Below, piece after piece: positions 18,789 to 25,952 of a DNA stretch of 58,416 nucleotides (position 1 is the first letter of the stretch; every line of letters begins with the position of its first letter). A program made the translations under genes and the position numbers. The notes under the pieces are model-generated. The model was not told where the DNA came from and did not search any database. It saw only the letters and a list, made by a program, of their open reading frames with translations. Source of the DNA: Sphingobacteriales bacterium (lineage in GTDB: Bacteria; Bacteroidota; Bacteroidia; Chitinophagales; Chitinophagaceae); contig JACPUV010000001.1 in assembly GCA_016192105.1 (NCBI GenBank), positions 1-58,416 of the forward strand. Direction: 5' to 3'.

Positions 18789-18796
18789 CAAAGATA
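18789..18796 (-). promoter_or_regulatory. Candidate -7 box of pdxH
   Basis: On the minus strand the sequence reads TATCTTTG, a full match to TAnnTTTG, 23 bp before the pdxH start. No TTG lies at the ideal 19-bp distance, so pdxH may also be read through from the oxidoreductase genes. Confidence 0.4.
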
Positions 18797-18804
18797 ATCG
18801 ATGC

Positions 18805-19386
18805 TCAGCTTACCGGTTCTTTCAATTGGCGGGCCAGGGTCTCCCCCAGTTCCAGTGCCTGCCGGTTGATGGGAAGCAGGTGATGATATTTCTCCGGCAG
18901 CACTTTGGCGAGTGCTTCGAGGATGGAATCATTCTGCACCACCGGCTTTAGCTGCAGGTAAGCGCCGAGCATGATCATGTTCATGGTCCTGGTATTTTTC
19001 ATCTTCAGCGCTTCCGTAGTGGCGGGAATACCGATGATATCGATATCGGTACGGATACTGGGCTTGAAAATATTACCGGATTCGTATAACAGCAATCCGC
19101 CCGGTTTGATCCGCGGGGCAAATTTGTCCATGGAGGGTTGGTTCAGCACAATGGCGGAATCAAACTGGGATAAAATGGGGGAACTGATCTTATTATCGGA
19201 AATGATCACAATACAATTGGCTGTCCCGCCCCGCATCTCGGGACCATAGGAAGGCATCCAGGAAATTTCTTTGTTCTCCACCATGCCGGCATAGGCCAGC
19301 GTCATTCCGAGTGATAAAACACCCTGGCCGCCAAAACCAGCCACAATCAGTTCTTCGGGTTTCCGGCAATCATTTATACTGTTCAT
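18805..19386 (-). CDS. 2-oxoacid:ferredoxin oxidoreductase, gamma subunit
   Basis: The 193-residue protein has the gamma-domain pattern: FGGQGVLSLGMTLAYAGM at the start (dinucleotide-like loop that contacts the coenzyme A moiety), then SWMPSYGPEMRGGTANC and LNQPSMDKFAPRIKPGGLL. It is the last subunit of the delta-alpha-beta-gamma set. The enzyme oxidises a 2-oxoacid with coenzyme A to acyl-CoA, CO2 and reduced ferredoxin in the cytosol. Gene order and the alpha-subunit sequence best fit the KorA/VorB-like class (2-oxoglutarate or branched-chain oxoacids), not the single-chain pyruvate enzyme. Confidence 0.9.
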   Translation of the reverse strand: MNSINDCRKPEELIVAGFGGQGVLSLGMTLAYAGMVENKEISWMPSYGPEMRGGTANCIVIISDNKISSPILSQFDSAIVLNQPSMDKFAPRIKPGGLLLYESGNIFKPSIRTDIDIIGIPATTEALKMKNTRTMNMIMLGAYLQLKPVVQNDSILEALAKVLPEKYHHLLPINRQALELGETLARQLKEPVS

Positions 19387-19453
19387 ATGCAGAAAAGTTT
19401 AGCATCCGTTGATCGCCTCCCGGGGTTTAAAGCCCGGGAAGAGCTGGCTACGA

Positions 19454-20287
19454 TCAGAATATTTTTAAATCCTCCGTATTCGGGACCTTGATATCTCCCA
19501 GCGGGAAGGTTTTTACCATTTCTTCATCAATGAACTTCACGGCCTCCACCGGTGTCATCTTCCAGTTGGAAGGGCAGTTGCCGATAATCTCCACCAAACA
19601 GGTTCCCTTGTGTAGCTGCTGGTATTTAAAGGCATTCATCAGGGCCTTCCGGGTCTTGCGTACCGCGTTCGCGCTGTTCACTGCCTGCCGGGTTACATAG
19701 AATGAACCGGGCAGGTTGGCCATCAGTTCAGCTACTTTGATAGGAGCTCCGTAAAAGCTCACATCCCTTCCATCCGGGCTGGTGGTGGTATGCATACCCG
19801 CCAGGGTCGTTGGCGCCATCTGGCCGCTGGTCATACCATACACGGCATTGTTCATAAATACGATCAGGATATTCTCTCCCCGGTTGATCGCATGCAGGGT
19901 TTCCGCAATCCCGATCGCTGCAAGGTCGCCGTCTCCCTGGTACGTGAATACATATTTGTCAGGCATCAGTCTTTTAATACCGGTGGCCACTGCACAGGCA
20001 CGGCCATGCGCCGCTTCCTGCATATCGATATCCATATAATCATAGGCAAATACAGAGCAACCCACGGGGGCCACACCCACTGTTTTATCCTGGATATTCA
20101 ATTCCTCCACCACTTCCATGATCAGTTTATGAACAAGGCTGTGGGCGCAACCGGGACAATAGTGCATGTTCGCATCCACCAGGGTGGCGGGTTTGTGGTA
20201 CACCACCTCATACTCCTCTTCTTCTTCCTTGTGACAGGCAGGAATAATCAGGTCCGTTTCCGGTAATACATGTTGATCAGTTGGCAT
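19454..20287 (-). CDS. 2-oxoacid:ferredoxin oxidoreductase, beta subunit
   Basis: The 277-residue subunit binds thiamine diphosphate: GDGDLAAIGIAETLHAINRG followed by LIVFMNNAVYGMTSGQ is the classical GDG...NN motif, and CPGCAHSLVHKL near residue 44 supplies a cluster or cofactor contact. The first 25 residues are a variable acidic extension. Its start overlaps the alpha gene by 11 bp, indicating coupled translation. Confidence 0.92.
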   Translation of the reverse strand: MPTDQHVLPETDLIIPACHKEEEEEYEVVYHKPATLVDANMHYCPGCAHSLVHKLIMEVVEELNIQDKTVGVAPVGCSVFAYDYMDIDMQEAAHGRACAVATGIKRLMPDKYVFTYQGDGDLAAIGIAETLHAINRGENILIVFMNNAVYGMTSGQMAPTTLAGMHTTTSPDGRDVSFYGAPIKVAELMANLPGSFYVTRQAVNSANAVRKTRKALMNAFKYQQLHKGTCLVEIIGNCPSNWKMTPVEAVKFIDEEMVKTFPLGDIKVPNTEDLKIF

Positions 20288-21347
20288 GATGATACTGTAT
20301 TAATGTTTCTAAATGATGTACAATTTCTTCGGGAGTGGGCATCATGCCCCCCATCCTGCCATAAAATTCAACCGGCACCTTCCCCTCCACCGCCAGTCTT
20401 ACATCTTCCACCATCTGCCCGCTGTTGAGTTCCACACTCAGCATCATTTTAACCTGTCCCGCCAGTTCGAGTAAACGCCGGTACGGGTACGGATACAATG
20501 TGATGGGGCGCAGCAGGCCGATCCGGATCCCTTTTTCCCGGGCAATATCCATGGCCTTTTGGCAAATCCTTGCACTCAACCCATAAGCAACAAAGAGGTA
20601 TTCCGCATCAGCCGTATTCATCTCTTCCAGGCGGACTTCATTCTCCCTGATCTTTTTGAACTTTTCTTCCAGCTTCAGGTTGTGTATTTCCATTTTTTCC
20701 GGCAGGATATGAAGAGAAGTGATATAATTCCGGTTACGGGTCCTGGGTTTCCCCGTAGTGGCCCAGGAAGATTTATCAGTTTCAGGCCTGGTATAGGGTT
20801 TGAATTGTACCTTCTCCATCATCTGCCCGATAGCACCGTCGGATAACATGAGCACCGGGTTGCGGTATTTATCCGCCAGATCAAAGCCCAGGAAAACAAA
20901 GTCGGCCATCTCCTGCACGGAGGCAGGTGCCAGTACAATCATTTTATAGTCCCCATGTCCGCCCCCCTTGGTGGATTGAAAATAATCACCCTGACCGGGC
21001 TGGATGGTCCCCAGTCCGGGACCGGCCCGGTTCACATTCACAATCAGGCAGGGTAGTTCCGCACCTGCGATATAGGAGATTCCTTCCTGCATCAGGCTGA
21101 TACCCGGAGAGGAGGAACTGGTCATAGCCCTAAACCCCGCACCGGCCGCGCCATAGACCATATTGATGGAAGCCACTTCGCTTTCAGCCTGCATCACGAT
21201 TCGGTTGTGTTTGGGCATTTCCCGGGCCAGGTATTCCAGTACTTCGGATTGGGGAGTGATGGGGTAACCAAAATAAGCATCACAGCCGGCCAGTATGGCG
21301 GCTTCAGCCATGGCTTCGTTACCCTTCATGAGTTTAAATTCAGACAT
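20277..21347 (-). CDS. 2-oxoacid:ferredoxin oxidoreductase, alpha subunit
   Basis: The 356-residue alpha subunit has the pyrimidine-type domain GNEAMAEAAILAGCDAYFGYPITPQSE, the ESEVASINMVYGAAGAGFRAMTSSSSPG block that packs against the thiamine ring, and the C-terminal domain II (VELNSGQMVEDVRLAV). The block QPGQGDYFQSTKGGGHGDY is typical of VorB/KorA-like enzymes. It lies 6 bp behind the ferredoxin-like delta subunit gene and is followed by beta and gamma. Substrate specificity cannot be decided from sequence alone. Confidence 0.92.
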   Translation of the reverse strand: MSEFKLMKGNEAMAEAAILAGCDAYFGYPITPQSEVLEYLAREMPKHNRIVMQAESEVASINMVYGAAGAGFRAMTSSSSPGISLMQEGISYIAGAELPCLIVNVNRAGPGLGTIQPGQGDYFQSTKGGGHGDYKMIVLAPASVQEMADFVFLGFDLADKYRNPVLMLSDGAIGQMMEKVQFKPYTRPETDKSSWATTGKPRTRNRNYITSLHILPEKMEIHNLKLEEKFKKIRENEVRLEEMNTADAEYLFVAYGLSARICQKAMDIAREKGIRIGLLRPITLYPYPYRRLLELAGQVKMMLSVELNSGQMVEDVRLAVEGKVPVEFYGRMGGMMPTPEEIVHHLETLIQYHHAN

Positions 21348-21353
21348 AGCCGT

Positions 21354-21683
21354 TTATTTAGCAGGACTCATTATGGATTGCAATTGTTCACGGATGTTTT
21401 CCGGTGTAATGTCCACCGGTTTTTTCTTCGGATGGGTGCGATAAACAGTGATCACCGCATCAGGACAAACCAGTGCGCAGTTGGTACAACCAGTGCATAC
21501 TTCGTTATTGGCGATGATATAGCGGTACCCTTTACTATTGATGGTACCTGATAATGTAAGCGCCTGTTCCCTGCAGGCCGTGGTGCAGAGCTCACAACCC
21601 TTGCATCGCTGGATATCTATTACTACCTTCCCCTTCACCTTTCTTTCCTTTCCCGCAGTGGGAACCGTATTGTTTTGTTCCAT
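21354..21683 (-). CDS. 2-oxoacid:ferredoxin oxidoreductase, delta (ferredoxin) subunit
   Basis: The product of about 109 residues has two [4Fe-4S] sites, CKGCELCTTAC and CTGCTNCALVCP, spaced as in the ferredoxin-like delta subunits. A GTG two codons earlier (21689) is also possible; the ATG at 21683 is preferred. It is the first gene of the delta-alpha-beta-gamma unit and passes electrons from the thiamine centre to soluble ferredoxin. A candidate promoter and motif lie just upstream. Confidence 0.9.
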   Translation of the reverse strand: MEQNNTVPTAGKERKVKGKVVIDIQRCKGCELCTTACREQALTLSGTINSKGYRYIIANNEVCTGCTNCALVCPDAVITVYRTHPKKKPVDITPENIREQLQSIMSPAK

Positions 21684-21715
21684 TGTCACGGTTTTAGCAG
21701 TTATTATTCAAATGA

Positions 21716-21749
21716 ACATTTGTTCGTATTAAGCCTTCTGAACAAATGT
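21716..21749. promoter_or_regulatory. Inverted repeat overlapping the oxidoreductase promoter
   Basis: ACATTTGTTC at 21716-21725 and GAACAAATGT at 21740-21749 are perfect 10-bp inverted repeats separated by 14 bases. The right arm overlaps the candidate -7 box. It could be an operator or a leader hairpin. Confidence 0.5.
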
Positions 21750-21807
21750 CGAAAGAAGTCCCTTGTAATCAGCAATAACAGGTCATAACCCGGTATGATT
21801 ATCGTCA
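21743..21807 (-). promoter_or_regulatory. Candidate promoter and activator motif of the oxoacid oxidoreductase genes
   Basis: On the minus strand a -7-like GACATTTG (21743-21750) is preceded by TTG (21773-21775) and then by a 26-bp motif at 21782-21807. The plus strand of that motif contains TCATA-N6-TATGA and matches 23 of 26 positions of the motif before the hox genes (32982-33007), at nearly the same distance from the same -7 sequence (39 versus 40 bp). Its position just upstream of the -33 element suits an activator. This is inferred from sequence similarity only. Confidence 0.55.
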
Positions 21808-21825
21808 GCCTGGGGCTGGCCGGAT

Positions 21826-22170
21826 CTATTCTTCAACCGTAAGACTCAGCACTTTAAGTTCTTTTCCCCTGAGGATATTGACCAGGAAGCCCTGGCATTC
21901 GGGGCAGGCCATCCCAAAGGAGTTCATATGAAAAACACAGCCACAATCGGCGCATTTTGCCTCCCCGGGGATCAGCTCGATCTGCAATTCAGCCCGCTCC
22001 AGCACGGTCCCTGACCGGATGGCCGAAAAGGCAAATTGCAGGGCTTCGGTTTCGATGCTGCTGAGCTCACCCACCTGGATATTCACTCCGGAAATAGAAC
22101 CCCTGGCATCTGCAGGAAAAGTCCGTTCCGCGATGGATAGGACAGAGTGGGCTATAGAGAGTTCATGCAT
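21826..22170 (-). CDS. hypA: Hydrogenase nickel incorporation protein HypA
   Basis: The 114-residue protein starts MHELSIAHSVL; the N-terminal Met-His-Glu is the nickel site. The zinc site is formed by CADC near residue 74 and CPEC near residue 91. HypA delivers nickel to the large subunit of [NiFe] hydrogenases, normally with HypB. It is the last gene of the membrane-hydrogenase group. The other hyp genes (B to F) are not in this window. Confidence 0.95.
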   Translation of the reverse strand: MHELSIAHSVLSIAERTFPADARGSISGVNIQVGELSSIETEALQFAFSAIRSGTVLERAELQIELIPGEAKCADCGCVFHMNSFGMACPECQGFLVNILRGKELKVLSLTVEE

Positions 22171-22191
22171 TGAAGTAATTTATAAATTCAG

Positions 22192-22677
22192 TTATTGCCT
22201 GGATTCATTTCCTCCCTTTTCTTCCATGGCCTTCTTCGCCTCCGCCACCGCTTTATCCGCTGCTGCCTTCTCTGCGGCTTTCTTTTTCTTTTCAGCCGCA
22301 TAGCGTTCCCGGCTTTCGATCGCTTCGTCAAATAATTTATTCCAGCCGTTATTGATATTCTCCGCTTTCAGGGCACAGGGAGCGGGTTCAGCGGTCTGAA
22401 ACAGGGCTCCTTCTTTTGGACAGGCCCTGACACATTCCCCGCAATAAATACAAACCGCCCGGTTATAATGATAGGTCTGTTTGCCTTCCATGTCCTGGGA
22501 GAACACAATCGCACCCGGAGGGCAAACCGCTTCACAACGGCGGCACCAGATACAAAGACTCTCTTCAAAACCGATCAGGCCGCGGTAATCATCCGGCTTA
22601 AAGGTTTGCTCAAACGGGTATTTCGTGGTTACCGGCTTTCTAAATAAATTCCCGATCGTATTAAAAAACGTTTTCAT
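22192..22677 (-). CDS. Group 4 hydrogenase ferredoxin subunit (NuoI/CooX/HyfH-like)
   Basis: From the ATG at 22677 the product has 161 residues. Two [4Fe-4S] motifs (C42-C45-C48-C52 and C76-C79-C82-C86) follow a short N-terminal region (TKYPFEQTFKPDDYRG). This is the electron-input subunit between ferredoxin and the small subunit. The last 40 residues are an unusual lysine/alanine-rich helix (AEKKKKAAEKAAADKAVAEA) of coiled-coil character not needed for cluster binding. A longer frame starts at 22767 inside repeat DNA and is unlikely to be the real start. Confidence 0.85.
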   Translation of the reverse strand: MKTFFNTIGNLFRKPVTTKYPFEQTFKPDDYRGLIGFEESLCIWCRRCEAVCPPGAIVFSQDMEGKQTYHYNRAVCIYCGECVRACPKEGALFQTAEPAPCALKAENINNGWNKLFDEAIESRERYAAEKKKKAAEKAAADKAVAEAKKAMEEKGGNESRQ

Positions 22678-23153
22678 CGCTGATTTTTTTCTGACTATTT
22701 TCTTATTCGCAGGAAGCACATCGCATTTATTTTTTTGCCTGCAAAGACCAGTAATTTTTGCCCGCAAAGGCCACTAAGACTTCTTCGTCTTTGTGCTCGC
22801 TGCGGCTCTTCTCTCTCTGCGCCCTCTGCGCTCTCCGCGCCTCCGCGGCTCCGCATTCTCTCTACCTCCGCGCTCTCTGTGCCTCCGCGTCTCCGCTTTC
22901 TCTCTACCTCTGCGCTCTCCGCGCCTCCGCGTCTCCGCATTCTCTACCTCCGCGTTCTCTGCGCCTCCGCGGCTCTGCTTTCTCCGCGTTCATCTCGCCG
23001 TACAGGACAAACCTTATTCGCAGGAAGCACATCGCATTTATTTTTTTGCCTGCAAAGGCCACTAAGACTTCTTCGTCTTTGCGCTCGCTGCGGCTCTTCT
23101 CTCTCTGCACCCTCTGCGCTCTCTGCGCCTCCGCGGCTCCGCTTTCTCCGCGT
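22678..23153. repeat. GC-skewed repeat block inside the hydrogenase operon, with a 311-bp duplication
   Basis: This 476-bp stretch separates the NuoD-like and NuoI-like genes. It contains many near copies of CTCTGCGCCTCCGCGGCTC. A longer unit starting TTATTCGCAGGAAGCACATC occurs at 22703 and again at 23014 (offset 311 bp). The last bases of the upstream hydrogenase gene (GCCGTACAGGACAAAC on the plus strand) recur at 22997, 164 bp away. The open frames through it are repeat artefacts on both strands. Confidence 0.9.
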
Positions 23154-24242
23154 TCACCTCGCCGTACAGGACAAACAAGGGTCATATGATGCAATGATCG
23201 CTGCAGCGGAACCGTACTCATTCCCTGTAAACGCATGTACCATACCCGCCACATTGGAAAACGTCGGCGCTTTGATCTTTAACCGCTCCAGGACCTGGGT
23301 CTTGTTTCCCTTTGCATAATAAAACAACTCACCCCTGGGCGCTTCGAGCCGCACAGTAGCTTCCCCGTCAGGGAATGCTTTTGTTTCGGTTAGCAGCGCC
23401 GATTCCGGCAGGCCGTTAATAATGTTCTGAATAATCCGGATGGAAATATAGATCTCCCGCAGCCGGATCATATTCCGCGCATGCACGTCCCCCGCCGTGT
23501 CGGTGATCATTTCAAAACCGACCTCTTTCCAGGGCAATAAATCCTCCGTCTCATTGCGCACATCCACCGCCAGGCCGGCTGCCCGGGCAAAAGGCCCCAC
23601 CACATTCAGCCGCAGGGCATCGTCCTTTGACAAAACGCCCACTCCTTTATTCTTGAGGGATAAGGTCCGGTTATGCTGGTAAATGCCAACCAGTTCTTCC
23701 AGTTGCGGCATAAAATTTTTCAGCCGCTGTAAAATCAATTGACCGGTTTCCGGTTTCAGGTCACGGGCAACACCCCCCACAATCGAAAAATCATACTGGA
23801 TCCGGTTGCCGCAAACCGCCTCGAGTAATTCCATTGAAAATTCACGGTATTGCATGGTCTTCATAAAGAGTGCCTCAAAACCGGAGTTCTCGGCCACATG
23901 GCTCAGGCAGAGCAAATGCGAGTGAATCCGGTCCAGCTCAATCACCAGCATGCGCAGGTATTTCGCCCTTTTTGGTATGTCAAGCTTCAGTAATTTCTCT
24001 GCCACCTGGGAGTATGCCGTGGTATGCGAAATAGAACAGAGACCGCAGACACGGCCCACCACAAAACTCACCTGCCTGAACTTGAATTTGGAACAGCAGG
24101 CCTGCTCAATACCCCGGTGCACATAATAGACATTGGCATCAGTGCGGATGATCTTTTCATTTTCCGTCGTAAACTTAAAATGCAGGGGCTCCAGCAGGGA
24201 AATATGCTGGGCACCAACCGGTATTTCGTATTGCCTTCCCAT
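23154..24242 (-). CDS. Group 4 [NiFe] hydrogenase large subunit (NuoD/CooH/EchE-like)
   Basis: The 362-residue catalytic subunit has all four nickel-iron cysteines: C66 and C69 in RVCGLCSISHT, C356 and C359 in YDPCLSCTAR. That makes it a real hydrogenase and not a complex I or non-catalytic Ehr protein. The protein stops right after the arginine at the position where a maturation protease normally cuts, so no C-terminal peptide remains. The TGA stop and the following bases belong to the repeat block. Its partners are the NuoB-, C-, H-, L- and I-like subunits on both sides; the complex should evolve or oxidise H2 at the membrane. Confidence 0.9.
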   Translation of the reverse strand: MGRQYEIPVGAQHISLLEPLHFKFTTENEKIIRTDANVYYVHRGIEQACCSKFKFRQVSFVVGRVCGLCSISHTTAYSQVAEKLLKLDIPKRAKYLRMLVIELDRIHSHLLCLSHVAENSGFEALFMKTMQYREFSMELLEAVCGNRIQYDFSIVGGVARDLKPETGQLILQRLKNFMPQLEELVGIYQHNRTLSLKNKGVGVLSKDDALRLNVVGPFARAAGLAVDVRNETEDLLPWKEVGFEMITDTAGDVHARNMIRLREIYISIRIIQNIINGLPESALLTETKAFPDGEATVRLEAPRGELFYYAKGNKTQVLERLKIKAPTFSNVAGMVHAFTGNEYGSAAAIIASYDPCLSCTAR

Positions 24243-24243
24243 A

Positions 24244-24585
24244 TTATTTTTTCTTTAACAGCGGTCCGCTTTCAAAATCGGGTTCCAGTACAAATCCCTT
24301 CATTGTGTTCTCCACTTTAATGTTCATCAGGTCCACCAGCTCGGCTTCCGCCACCCAGGCAGAGGCCACAATGTCCTTCATACCGGGGACTTCTTCTTCC
24401 GGGCTGATCAATGCGTAAAAACAGGTGGTTTCACCGGGATACGCATAATCATTAAAGAACCACTGTACTTCCATTTTATCGCCACACTGTACCGCATTCA
24501 TCACGATAAAATGGTGGAGCTCCGGTTTGTAAAAAGCGCCGATATCTTTTTTGAGATCCGCTAAATTTGTTTCGATTTTTTTCAT
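24244..24585 (-). CDS. Group 4 hydrogenase NuoC/CooU-like subunit
   Basis: The 113-residue protein resembles the 30-kDa complex I subunit in its short hydrogenase form. Visible features are LADLKKDIGAFYKPELHHFIVMNAVQ near the start, the conserved YALISPEEEVPGMKDIVASAWVAEAELVDLMNIKVEN, and the ending LEPDFESGPLL. It is a structural partner of the large subunit, with one base between stop and next start, and overlaps the NuoB-like gene by 4 bp. Confidence 0.85.
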   Translation of the reverse strand: MKKIETNLADLKKDIGAFYKPELHHFIVMNAVQCGDKMEVQWFFNDYAYPGETTCFYALISPEEEVPGMKDIVASAWVAEAELVDLMNIKVENTMKGFVLEPDFESGPLLKKK

Positions 24586-25106
24586 GTCAGTACCGGTTTT
24601 ATTTCATCCGCAATATGCCGGCGGTTCAGCTGATGCCCTTCTTTCACTGCTTCTTTTTTCAGCTTCACCGATTCTTCCAGTCCTTTTGTTTTCTTTTCAA
24701 GTATAGCCAGGGCCTGCACTACACCGTCGATGATCTGTTCGGGTCTTGTACCACAACCGCATACATACACATCCACCGGGATAAACTGGTCCACCCCGCC
24801 TTCGCAATTATACATACCGCGGAACACCCCCCCGGTGCTGGCACAGGCACCGCAACTGATCACTACTTTGGGTTCGGGCATCTGTGCATAGATTTCCACC
24901 AGACGTTCACGGGAGCGTTTGGTAACGGGACCGGTCACCAGTAAAATATCCGATTGCTTGGGGTTACCGGTATTGATCATCCCGAAACGCTCAATATCAT
25001 ATTTCGGGCTCAGGCAGGCCAGGATTTCAATATCACACCCATTGCAGCCCCCCGCATTGTAATGCAGGATCCAGGGTGACTTTTTTCTGTAAGGGGCCAG
25101 GTTCAT
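24582..25106 (-). CDS. Group 4 hydrogenase small subunit (NuoB/CooL/HyfI-like)
   Basis: The 174-residue subunit holds the [4Fe-4S] cluster proximal to the nickel site: C21 and C24 in GGCNGCDIEILA, C85/C88 in SCGACASTGGVF, and the last cysteine in VCGCGTRPEQII. The usual family motif before RPE is GCPP; here GCGT appears. The C-terminal 45 residues are an extra charged helix. Start and stop overlap the neighbouring genes by 4 bp on both sides, typical of a tight operon. Confidence 0.9.
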   Translation of the reverse strand: MNLAPYRKKSPWILHYNAGGCNGCDIEILACLSPKYDIERFGMINTGNPKQSDILLVTGPVTKRSRERLVEIYAQMPEPKVVISCGACASTGGVFRGMYNCEGGVDQFIPVDVYVCGCGTRPEQIIDGVVQALAILEKKTKGLEESVKLKKEAVKEGHQLNRRHIADEIKPVLT

Positions 25107-25951
25107 GAGAAGCTGTTTATTAATAAATTAATAAAGGCAAGGGTACCCGCCACGCCAAGCGAAAAACGCAGCATTTGTTTATAACTGACCCTCGCCGTCG
25201 AATTATCCAGGGCATTCAGGTAAATGAACGTGAAGACCACTAACCCGATGCCTAATAAAATATTACTGCCGGCAAAAAGGAATACCAGCGTATAGCAGAA
25301 TATATAATCCAGCCACCTGGCCGTATAAACTGCTTCATAAAAAAGGCCGGAGAATTCCAGTTCCACCCCACCGGTGATCTCCTGGTGCGCTTCCGCCACA
25401 TCGAATGGTGATTTTTTCAGCTTAATGGGTAAGACAAGTAAAAGGGCGATAAATGCCAGCGGCATTTTATACAATAAGGGTTCTTTACCGGTAAAAACAG
25501 CGGCTGTGTCGAAGGTTCCGTTCAGCATAAAGATGGACACAGCAATAATAATCAGCACCGGCTCATAAGCCAGTACACTGATGGCAGCGCGGTTGGCTCC
25601 CAGGTGACTGAAGACCGAACGGGTGCTGTAACCCGCCAGGATCAGCAAGGAAGTGGAGAGCAGGTGCAGGAAGATCACCAGGACCAGGTCACCACCCAAC
25701 AGCAGGACTGCTAAGGCAAACCAAAGTGAAACAAAATGCATGATCCCCAAAAACGCATGGGTGGAATGCACCATCATCCTGCGCTTATCAGCCAGCTTCA
25801 GGAAATCATAAAAGGGCTGCAGCAGGGGCGGACCGATCCGGCGCTGCATCCTGGCTTTTACAATCCGTTCAAATCCGTACAGTAAGCCACCCAGCAGGGG
25901 AGCCAGCAGAATCAATAGTACAGGAATCAAAACATCCTTCATAACAAACAT
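25103..25951 (-). CDS. Group 4 hydrogenase NuoH/CooK-like membrane subunit
   Basis: The 282-residue membrane anchor has about eight predicted helices. Typical NuoH blocks are ERIVKARMQRRIGPPLLQPFYDFLKL near residue 30, LGANRAAISVLAYEPVL in the centre, and SPFDVAEAHQEITGGVELEFSGLFYEAVY near 180, the last containing the acidic residues of the E-channel. It connects the hydrophilic arm with the ion-moving subunit. M1 and M4 are both possible starts. Confidence 0.92.
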   Translation of the reverse strand: MFVMKDVLIPVLLILLAPLLGGLLYGFERIVKARMQRRIGPPLLQPFYDFLKLADKRRMMVHSTHAFLGIMHFVSLWFALAVLLLGGDLVLVIFLHLLSTSLLILAGYSTRSVFSHLGANRAAISVLAYEPVLIIIAVSIFMLNGTFDTAAVFTGKEPLLYKMPLAFIALLLVLPIKLKKSPFDVAEAHQEITGGVELEFSGLFYEAVYTARWLDYIFCYTLVFLFAGSNILLGIGLVVFTFIYLNALDNSTARVSYKQMLRFSLGVAGTLAFINLLINSFS

Positions 25952-25952
25952 T

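Noticed and set aside
22735..23319. Long open frames on both strands through the repeat block (up to 194 residues)
   Set aside because: They consist of the repeated word translated in several registers, overlap each other and the hydrogenase gene end, and look like no protein.
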